Part shown: positions 1-5,746 of the stretch, in pieces
How the letters are laid out: every line of letters starts with the position of its first letter
Numbering within the stretch: the stretch's first letter is position 1
From: Parachlamydiaceae bacterium
Lineage (GTDB): Bacteria; Chlamydiota; Chlamydiia; Chlamydiales; Parachlamydiaceae
Assembly: GCA_013698165.1 (NCBI GenBank)
Contig: JACCVN010000352.1
Span: 1 to 13,855, forward strand
Length of the DNA: 13,855 nt
Direction of reading: 5' to 3'
Translations under genes and position numbers: made by a program
Notes under the pieces: generated by a model
What the model was told of the DNA's origin: nothing
Database searches by the model: none
Seen by the model: the letters and a program-made list of their open reading frames with translations, nothing else

Positions 1-1146
1 ATTGAGCTTTTTGCCGATGCACATATTCGCAGTGTTGATATGCCTAAGAGCAAAATTGATCTCGATGTTGAAAAACCTGAGCACACAGTTGAGTCTTTTA
101 CAGTGGAAGTTGGTAAAACGCCTCTATCACAACTTTTTAATATTTTAGAAAAGAATCCCGTCTGGCAGTTTAAAGCCAAAGATATTGTCGCAGTAGCGCA
201 TCGAATTGTCCATGGTGGAGAGCAAACAAAAAGTCAAAGGCTAACACCTCAACTTATTGAGGATATAGAGAGCCTTTCAGCTTTAGCTCCCTTGCATAAT
301 CCTGCATCTATTGCCGGCATTAATGCTGCGATGGCCCAAGTCGACAAAAACATTCCACACTTTGCAGTTTTTGATACAGCCTTTCATCATAATCTCCCCG
401 CAAAAGCGTCGACCTATGGTATTCCTGCAAATCTTGCTGAGAAATTTTTAATCAAACGTTATGGCTTTCATGGCATCGCGCATCAAAGTTTGTGGAAGAT
501 CTATGAGAATCTTAGAAAACAAAAAAATGACAAAGATCGAAAAGTGATTACCTTGCAACTTGGCAATGGCTGCTCAATGGCAGCGATAAGTGAAGGACGC
601 AGCCTTGACACGACTATGGGATTTACTCCCGGCGAGGGTCTTCTCATGGGCACTCGTGCCGGTGACCTGGATACAGGTGTCGTCGGCTTCCTTTGCAAGC
701 ATACAGGGGAAAGTGTTGATCAAATAAATCGCATGCTTAACTCTGAATCAGGATTGCTGGGAGTTTCCGGAGTCGCGAGCGATATGAAAACTCTGTCTTC
801 TCACATGGATCAACCTAGAGTTCAGTTAGCTGTAGACCTGTTTTGCTATCGCATAATAAAGTACATCGGGTCTTATGCAGCTGTTTTGGGGGGTGTCGAT
901 GCTCTTATCTTTAGCGGCGGTATAGGGGAGAACAGCCCTTATATACGAAAAGAGATCGCAAAAAAAATGAGTTGGATCGGTCTCAAGATCGATGAAGAAT
1001 TGAACGAAAGGGTCTCAAATTTACAACCGGCAGAAGTCCATAAAATTTCGGTGGCCGATTCATCATTTGAAGTTTATGTGATCGGCAGCAATGAAAATGC
1101 ATTCATCGCTCAAGAAGTTGTGAACATGTTCGAAGCGGAGGCATGA
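1..1146 (+). CDS. ackA: Acetate kinase, 5'-truncated by the window edge
   Basis: Reversible transfer of phosphate between acetyl phosphate and ADP, giving acetate and ATP in the cytosol. The frame is open from base 1. The first in-window ATG (base 40) is not the real start, because the first beta strand with the N-x-G-S-S-S-x-K motif is missing; roughly 17-25 residues should lie upstream. Numbering from that ATG, family landmarks appear in order: HRIVHGGE (about 54-61), LAPLHNP, FDTAFH (catalytic Asp), RYGFHG (His), QLGNG (Asn), MGTRAGD (catalytic Arg), SGGIGEN, and a C-terminal SNEN carrying the metal-binding Glu. The usual TPLEGLMMGTR reads TPGEGLLMGTR, a mild change beside the catalytic Arg. 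The phosphotransacetylase or phosphoketolase partner is not visible. The family call is very secure; propionate kinase activity cannot be excluded from sequence alone. Confidence 0.96.
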   Translation: MELFADAHIRSVDMPKSKIDLDVEKPEHTVESFTVEVGKTPLSQLFNILEKNPVWQFKAKDIVAVAHRIVHGGEQTKSQRLTPQLIEDIESLSALAPLHNPASIAGINAAMAQVDKNIPHFAVFDTAFHHNLPAKASTYGIPANLAEKFLIKRYGFHGIAHQSLWKIYENLRKQKNDKDRKVITLQLGNGCSMAAISEGRSLDTTMGFTPGEGLLMGTRAGDLDTGVVGFLCKHTGESVDQINRMLNSESGLLGVSGVASDMKTLSSHMDQPRVQLAVDLFCYRIIKYIGSYAAVLGGVDALIFSGGIGENSPYIRKEIAKKMSWIGLKIDEELNERVSNLQPAEVHKISVADSSFEVYVIGSNENAFIAQEVVNMFEAEA

Positions 1147-1197
1147 AGCATAAAGTCAGGATACCGCTGAGTTCATTTCTATCAGTAGGCAGGTTAA

Positions 1198-1299
1198 GCA
1201 GGATCGCAAGCGGCAAGATAGGCTGATCGTTTGTCTACTAAGCTCTCACAGAAGGAACCACTGCTGCTTTCCTGCCGATCCTGCCGCTTACGATCCTGC
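1198..1299. repeat. Imperfect inverted repeat downstream of ackA
   Basis: Arms at 1198-1222 and 1275-1299 pair at 22 of 25 positions, with core GCAGGATCG-AAGCGGCA, around a 52-base spacer. It lies between ackA (plus) and the convergent minus-strand gene ending at 1334. It could fold in transcripts from either side and serve as a weak bidirectional terminator, but there is no clear U-tract. The remaining bases of the 1147-1333 gap show nothing else I can name. It does not match the CTAGTACACTG repeat family found later in the window. Confidence 0.6.
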
Positions 1300-1333
1300 G
1301 TATCCCTGTCTGCTATTAGGAATGAGCTTAACG

Positions 1334-2038
1334 CTAAAGGTTTCTACCGGAATCGACAATGCGGATTTTGGCGTTGCCGAGCATGCCATTAACTTGCAGC
1401 CAATAGGGAAAATAAGCAGGGAAATCGGAATTTTCCTGGGGTAAATAAGCTTCAACGACTTTACCGGAGAGCTCACTACCATCTTTTGGCCAGACAGTGC
1501 TCCAAGCGTCCAGAGTGACTTGTGGGACTACTTGGCCATCCACTATTACTTTTGGCTGCCATGCGGGCCTTTTATCATTAGGATTAGCCATGCCGGAGGA
1601 ACCAATACGGCGACGTTGTTTCAAGGGAATGATTTCAAGCCGTAAGTTCAATAATGTTGAAAGGAAATTATCTTCCAGATGTCTTTCACGCCATCCTTCT
1701 GAAGATAAGCAATAGGTGTTGAGTATTTGAGCTGTCGCCAGATCGATATTATAGAGAATGCGGCTAGAGCTTCCCGGAGCGCCTTGCAGCATCCAATTAC
1801 GCCATGAAAAGTCTTTAGCGGGGACTTTGCTTGAGGGGATATTAATCTCTTGAATGGCGATTTGGCCGCTATTTTTCTCTTGGACATAGAGAATGCTATA
1901 AGCTTTACTTTGGCTAGTGACGATGTAATCACCCTTTTGGGCTTTGCGTAAATTGTCGCGCAGATAAAGGATATCTGCCGCTCCTAAGCTAGAAAACAGA
2001 GATAAGCTTAGAATAATCGTAAAAAGTGATTTTATCAT
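1334..2038 (-). CDS. Exported protein of unknown function (234 aa)
   Basis: I do not recognise the family. I place the start at base 2038, where an AAGG Shine-Dalgarno stretch sits about seven bases upstream. From there the protein opens with a classic signal peptide: Met-Ile-Lys, a hydrophobic run of about 16 residues (FTIILSLSLFSS), then LGAA as a likely cleavage site near residue 20. A longer frame opening at 2131 would bury this signal peptide and overlap the upstream gene, so I reject it. The mature part is about 210 residues, mixed alpha/beta, with a basic KQRRR patch mid-protein and an aromatic-rich C-terminal stretch (YFPYWLQVNG). There are no transmembrane segments after the signal, no lipobox, and a single cysteine in the mature part. 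A periplasmic or outer-envelope location is likely. It lies 55 bases downstream of the collagen-like gene on the same strand and may share its transcript. Confidence 0.75.
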   Translation of the reverse strand: MIKSLFTIILSLSLFSSLGAADILYLRDNLRKAQKGDYIVTSQSKAYSILYVQEKNSGQIAIQEINIPSSKVPAKDFSWRNWMLQGAPGSSSRILYNIDLATAQILNTYCLSSEGWRERHLEDNFLSTLLNLRLEIIPLKQRRRIGSSGMANPNDKRPAWQPKVIVDGQVVPQVTLDAWSTVWPKDGSELSGKVVEAYLPQENSDFPAYFPYWLQVNGMLGNAKIRIVDSGRNL

Positions 2039-2060
2039 GTCGCCTTGAAGATGTAAGAAT

Positions 2061-2084
2061 CGGCAGGCCACAGATGGCCTGCCG
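2061..2084 (-). terminator. GC-rich hairpin between two minus-strand genes
   Basis: CGGCAGGCC, a six-base loop, then GGCCTGCCG form a perfect 9-bp stem in the 55-base gap between the collagen-like gene and the exported protein. On the minus strand it is followed only by ATTCTT, so it lacks a strong U-tract. It may be a partial terminator, an attenuator or an mRNA-stabilising stem that sets different expression levels for the two genes. The hairpin is certain as sequence; its role is inferred. Confidence 0.55.
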
Positions 2085-2093
2085 AATCGATGA

Positions 2094-2777
2094 TTAAGGG
2101 TGAGACGATGGGACTGTACCTTTAGGACCATTGGTAAAGTTAAAAGGTAGTTGAACGCGGTTTGTCTGTTGAGCTAGAGTTATGCTTCCAGTATAGGTCG
2201 TTGTTGGTCTGCCAGTTGGAGTAATATTTATTGTATAGACAATAGTGACATCGCTATCGTGAGAAGGGAAATCAAAGCCGAAAACGTAGTCTCCAAATAA
2301 TGGTGTTGCGATTGTTACAGTTGTCGAAGTGACTGAGTTGGAGTTAGTAAAAGCAATTGGACTTGCTGAAAGAATATGGCCATCTGGCTGCGAGATGTAT
2401 GGAAGTAGTGTGGAACCTGATGCTGAGGGAGTCACGAAAATAATTTGGTTGATCTCAAACTCAAATGTCAAGCTATGATTGTAATCGCAGGTAAATGGGT
2501 TGTCGCCATCTGGACCACGTTCGCCTTGGTGCCCACGATCGCCTTGTTCTCCTCTATGCCCACGATCGCCTTTCTTTCCGTGTTTGCCCCTGCTGTTGAC
2601 AGCAGCGCCAGTCGCAGCACCAGCAGCGGCGCCAACAAGTGCAGGCACTAGTAGTGAGCACCAATCTATGGAACAAGGGGAAGGGTCGCATTGCGCTTCA
2701 AGTTGGCTTGTTGCAACGCTGCAAATTGTGAGTAAAGGGGCTGCGTAGCAGAAAGCTATCTTCTTAAGAAATTTCAT
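2094..2777 (-). CDS. Secreted collagen-like protein (227 aa)
   Basis: Likely a surface or secreted trimeric fibre-type protein. Residues 1-28 form a signal peptide (MKFLKK plus a hydrophobic stretch, cleavage near LEA/Q). A cysteine-rich segment follows (Cys30, 35, 40), then a small-residue hydrophobic stretch (VPALVGAAAGAATGAAV, 44-60) that could be a membrane or packing helix. Ten uninterrupted Gly-X-Y triplets occupy residues 64-93, rich in charged X and Y positions (GDRGHRGEQ, GDRGHQGER), giving a stable short collagen triple helix. Residues 97-227 are Ser/Thr/Asn-rich with alternating beta-strand pattern and no lysine until near the end; this resembles a beta-sandwich head domain, as in bacterial collagen-like proteins with a globular tip. 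A GGAG Shine-Dalgarno lies six bases before the ATG. Collagen-like proteins occur in environmental chlamydiae and many other bacteria; the exact function here is unknown. Confidence 0.85.
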   Translation of the reverse strand: MKFLKKIAFCYAAPLLTICSVATSQLEAQCDPSPCSIDWCSLLVPALVGAAAGAATGAAVNSRGKHGKKGDRGHRGEQGDRGHQGERGPDGDNPFTCDYNHSLTFEFEINQIIFVTPSASGSTLLPYISQPDGHILSASPIAFTNSNSVTSTTVTIATPLFGDYVFGFDFPSHDSDVTIVYTINITPTGRPTTTYTGSITLAQQTNRVQLPFNFTNGPKGTVPSSHP

Positions 2778-2831
2778 AGATTCTCCATATTTTGTACATG
2801 ATTCTGTGAGGGATTATTCCAGGATATCGGT

Positions 2832-2903
2832 ATATACTCGACATAGCTGAATCTGAGCATTTGGGCTGCGCCAAAGCCTCAGATTCAGCTATGTCGAGTA
2901 TAT
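2832..2903. repeat. Perfect 26-bp inverted repeat with structured loop
   Basis: Arms at 2832-2857 and 2878-2903 are perfectly complementary over 26 bp (core ACTCGACATAGCTGAATC), enclosing 20 bases. The loop itself contains a 5-bp stem, TTTGG and CCAAA, around GCTGCG. It would form a very stable hairpin in RNA or a cruciform in DNA. The loop sequence CATTTGG-CTGCG is shared with the next palindrome, although the outer arms of the two are unrelated. A 13-base match, TTATTCCAG(G/A)AT, precedes both this palindrome (about 2814) and the next (about 2928). Confidence 0.9.
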
Positions 2904-2923
2904 GTAACTGGCGCAGTCGGTTT

Positions 2924-3046
2924 TTGGTTATTCCAGAATCTAGTTGTTTTATGACATTTGGACTGCGAAAGCTCCCGCGGTTGGATTCGGGGCTTTGGCA
3001 CAGTCTAAATGTTAAAAATCAACTAGATTCTGGTATAGAGAACCAA
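2924..3046. repeat. Long imperfect palindrome with nested core (about 123 bp)
   Basis: Outer arms at 2924-2966 and about 3000-3046 pair over most of their length, including an exact CCAGAATCTAGTTG / CAACTAGATTCTGG block. Inside lies GCGAAAGCTCCCGCGG with CGGGGCTTT and GGC, so the centre also folds back. The central motif GAAAGCTCCCG-GGTT recurs in the palindrome downstream of pgk (11112-11126), linking two elements with different outer arms. No coding potential is visible. Confidence 0.85.
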
Positions 3047-3157
3047 AACAAGGGCTAACGTTTGTTTATCCATACACTCTATTTTGCGCACCTTATAGCG
3101 CAGGGCCTAATTCAAGAAGTCACTTTAGCGACTATAAGTATTTGCAGCAATATTTTT

Positions 3158-3187
3158 TTATCAATCGTGATTAAAATATGGTATACT
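3158..3187 (+). promoter_or_regulatory. Candidate sigma-70-type promoter for the MAF gene
   Basis: TTATCA (3158-3163), an 18-base spacer and TATACT (3182-3187) match the -35 and -10 consensus at four and five of six positions. Transcription would begin near 3194, giving a leader of about 60 bases before the TTG start at 3257. This is the best match in the gap, but it is a prediction only. Confidence 0.45.
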
Positions 3188-3242
3188 TAACTGGTAAGGC
3201 TCGGAAAGCATCGCAGCATTTGGTGAGTAAATTCATGAGGAC

Positions 3243-3250
3243 AAAGGAGG
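3243..3250 (+). promoter_or_regulatory. Strong ribosome binding site fixing a TTG start
   Basis: AAAGGAGG lies six bases before the TTG at 3257. No in-frame ATG nearby has a comparable site, so this decides that the MAF protein starts with TTG. Confidence 0.85.
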
Positions 3251-3256
3251 CTTTAG

Positions 3257-5599
3257 TTGGAAAACTTTTTTGAGAGTAATATAGATCTTTGGGCACGCAA
3301 AGAGCCCAAGGAAGCCCTCCTTATGCATTATCTTGAAGAGGGGGATGTTTCCTACTGCCTAACGGATCTTGGTGAAGATAATCTTTGCAGAAAGATAGTT
3401 GGAAGACAGGAGTATTTTCATTCTCAAAAGGGCGCTGTTGCAGAAGCCAAAAATTGGTATTCCAATCTCAATTTAGTCGATACAAATGTTCTCTACGTTT
3501 TTGGAGTAGGCTTTGGGTACTACTATGATGCTATTGAACTTTGGCTTCGTGCTGATCCCGGGCATACTGTTGTCTTCTTAGAGGATGACTTACATGTGAT
3601 TGCAGAATTCTTCAAAACAGAACGAGCACACCGGCTCCTGGAAGATTCTCAAGCCCATTTGGTTTATCTGAAAGAGGGGAGTTCTCTGAAAGATTTGCTT
3701 GGGGAGCAGTATTGGAATTACGCTATGACCAAAGCAAAAGTTTCTGCCCTAAAGTATTATGAAGAAATAAAAGAAAAGATGCTGAGTGAGATTGCGCATG
3801 AGATTAGTTATAGCTCGGATTTAAAGAAAGCGCTGCTAGATGAATACCTTAGTTTTGGCGGGCCATTTTTTGTTAACTACTATCGAAACATGCTTCATTT
3901 ATCTAAATCTTATTTTGGCGACAAGCTCTTTGGAAAATTCGCCAATGTCCCCGCAATAATTTGTGGTGCCGGTCCATCATTAGAAAAAAATGGGCCTCTG
4001 TTAAAACAACTTTCTCAGCGCGCTTTAATTTTTGCGGGTGGATCATCGATCAATATATTAAATAACCTAGGTATACAGCCTCATTTTTGTGCCGGCATTG
4101 ACCCGAATGATGCCCAGCAGGTGAGATTAAGAAACAATCAAGCTTTTGAAGTTCCCTATTTTTATCGTCAACGCCTGAATTATGGGGCATTTCAAACAGT
4201 TCACGGTCCTCGTCTTTATGTCACTGGCAGCGGAGGCTACGATGTGGCGGAATTTTTTGAAGAGCGTTTGGGCATCCAAGGGAATTTTTTTGAGGAAGGT
4301 CACAATGTGATTAATTTTGCTAGTGAGATCGCCTATCAGATGGGCTGCAACCCGATTATTTTCGTGGGCATGGACCTTGCCTTTACGGATAGAAAAACTT
4401 ATAGCGCCGGAGTGACCTTCGATCCTAAAGTTGAGCAGCGTACTTTAGATGAATATGCCAACTTTGAAACTGTAGGAATGCTTCGAAAAGATGTCTTCGG
4501 CAATCCTATTTATACACTTTGGAAATGGGTGGCAGAAGCAGAATGGATCGGCAGCTGGGCAGAAAATCATAGCGAATGCCGCCTCATCAACTGCACTGAA
4601 GGGGGGATCGGTTTTCCCGGTATTCCCAATCAAACATTGGTAGAAACTGCTAAAGAATTGTTAAAGGAGACTTACGATCTGCAAGGATGGATCCACAGCG
4701 AAGTGCAAAATAGCTCTATCCCTGAAGTGACTCAAGAGCGTGTGGAAAAGACAATGCTCGAATTGCGAGATAGCTTAAGCCGTTGTTGCGAAGATTTCAA
4801 GATATTGATCGATGACACAGAGCGATTAATCCAAAAAATGTCTTTGGAACAAAAGGTATTTGCAAATGCTCAATCAGGAAAAGCGGCACTTGTTGAATAT
4901 GATCTAGGCGAAGAGCCCGCCTACAAAGCAATAATCGAAATATTCAATACTGTTGCATCAAGACTCTTGAACAAGGATCTTGTGTACATACGTCAAAACA
5001 CAAATAATCAGGAAGACTGGCAGAAAGCTATCCTGCGCTTGGAACTCAATAAAAAGAAATTAGGTTTTTTATATGATGCCGCGAAAGTCAATGTAGGGAT
5101 CATCGACTTTGCCTTTGAAGAGAAAGATAAAGAACTTGCAGCTCAAAAAATACTCAATCTAGAGAACATGGAGCTGCCAAAGTTGTCTAATGAGGCTCAG
5201 AAACAAATTTTCCCGAAAAGTTCAGATTCGCAAAAACAGGGACCATTGTGCAGCTTTTACGATTCTGGGGGAGTAAAGTCAAAGACACATTTCCAAGAGG
5301 GGCTGCTACATGGCCTTTCGCAATATTTTAGTGAGTCCGGGGCATTGCTTTCTAAAGCAAACTTCAAAGCTGGAAAGCTCGATGGAGAACTCCTTCAATA
5401 CTATCCTTCAGGGGCAAAATATTCTGAGCAATTCTTTAAAGAGGGTTTGCCTGAAGGCAAGCAGAGATATTATTATAAAAATGGACAGCTAAAAACTGAG
5501 CTCAACTATGAACAAGGACAAATCGTTGGCCCTGCGACACTCTATGAGGCTGACGGGTCTATAAAGCGTCAGATACAGATAGACCTGGTAAATAAATAA
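3257..5599 (+). CDS. MAF/DUF115 (MptE-like) protein with C-terminal MORN-type repeats
   Basis: A 780-residue cytosolic protein. Residues about 50-180 match the N-terminal region of motility accessory factor (MAF) proteins, with a VFGVGFGYYYDAI motif and VVFLEDDLHVI. The DUF115 core follows: ICGAGPSL (235-242), FAGGSSINIL, then AGIDPND (279-285) and VGMDLAFTD (370-378). In this family such motifs form a Rossmann-like, nucleotide-binding fold related to 6-hydroxymethylpterin diphosphokinase MptE; in flagellated bacteria MAF proteins transfer nonulosonic acids to flagellin. Residues about 480-640 look mostly helical. Residues about 660-775 hold around five units of the MORN_2/YwqK kind (for example SGALLSKANFKAGKLDGELL, YYYKNGQLKTELNYEQGQIV). 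No flagellar gene is in the window, so the substrate may be another surface protein or glycan. Start is TTG with a strong Shine-Dalgarno. The family call is secure; enzyme activity is inferred. Confidence 0.85.
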   Translation: MENFFESNIDLWARKEPKEALLMHYLEEGDVSYCLTDLGEDNLCRKIVGRQEYFHSQKGAVAEAKNWYSNLNLVDTNVLYVFGVGFGYYYDAIELWLRADPGHTVVFLEDDLHVIAEFFKTERAHRLLEDSQAHLVYLKEGSSLKDLLGEQYWNYAMTKAKVSALKYYEEIKEKMLSEIAHEISYSSDLKKALLDEYLSFGGPFFVNYYRNMLHLSKSYFGDKLFGKFANVPAIICGAGPSLEKNGPLLKQLSQRALIFAGGSSINILNNLGIQPHFCAGIDPNDAQQVRLRNNQAFEVPYFYRQRLNYGAFQTVHGPRLYVTGSGGYDVAEFFEERLGIQGNFFEEGHNVINFASEIAYQMGCNPIIFVGMDLAFTDRKTYSAGVTFDPKVEQRTLDEYANFETVGMLRKDVFGNPIYTLWKWVAEAEWIGSWAENHSECRLINCTEGGIGFPGIPNQTLVETAKELLKETYDLQGWIHSEVQNSSIPEVTQERVEKTMLELRDSLSRCCEDFKILIDDTERLIQKMSLEQKVFANAQSGKAALVEYDLGEEPAYKAIIEIFNTVASRLLNKDLVYIRQNTNNQEDWQKAILRLELNKKKLGFLYDAAKVNVGIIDFAFEEKDKELAAQKILNLENMELPKLSNEAQKQIFPKSSDSQKQGPLCSFYDSGGVKSKTHFQEGLLHGLSQYFSESGALLSKANFKAGKLDGELLQYYPSGAKYSEQFFKEGLPEGKQRYYYKNGQLKTELNYEQGQIVGPATLYEADGSIKRQIQIDLVNK

Positions 5600-5663
5600 G
5601 TTAAGTAAGGTTAATGTTCAAAGCAACTACTAACATTCTTTTTCTCCGAAGTGAGGCATGTAC

Positions 5664-5695
5664 TTTCGATATAATCTACCTTGACAGTGTACTAG
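5664..5695. repeat. Solo arm of the CTAGTACACTG palindrome family
   Basis: TTTCGATATAATCTACC then TTGACAGTGTACTAG. The last 21 bases (5675-5695) are identical to the right arm of the copy at 11924-11984. No matching left arm is found upstream, so this is a half element. It sits in the 147-base gap between two convergent genes; the rest of that gap holds nothing I recognise. Confidence 0.8.
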
Positions 5696-5746
5696 GCCTC
5701 TTTGGCGATATGCTGCCGCCACATTCGGGCATTCAAACTTATGCAA

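Larger units (their letters stand above)
2778..3256. other. 479-base gene-free stretch: palindromes and a promoter
   Basis: This gap separates divergent genes. It holds two adjacent long palindromes (listed separately), then at about 3047-3157 an A+T-rich stretch in which I see no feature, and finally a promoter and leader for the gene at 3257. A short plus-strand frame at 2861-3058 runs straight through the palindromes, has no Shine-Dalgarno and looks like chance. Confidence 0.7.

Noticed and set aside
2039..2131. Longer N-terminus for the exported protein (start at 2131)
   Set aside because: It would place 31 residues ahead of a clear signal peptide and overlap the end of the collagen-like gene; the start at 2038 has its own ribosome site.
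2445..2748. Plus-strand frames, one Pro/Ser/Cys-rich, opposite the collagen-like gene
   Set aside because: The repetitive Pro-Arg-Ser pattern is simply the antisense of Gly-X-Y codons; no ribosome site.
2832..3046. CRISPR array or attC-like sites
   Set aside because: Only two palindromes with different arms and no regular repeat-spacer pattern; no cas or integrase gene. The integron attC R/L box layout is not met.
2861..3058. Plus-strand 65-residue frame in the gap
   Set aside because: It runs through two palindromes, has no ribosome site and no recognisable protein pattern.
3190..3256. Riboswitch or tRNA in the MAF gene leader
   Set aside because: No cloverleaf or known riboswitch core could be folded from the bases; the leader is short.
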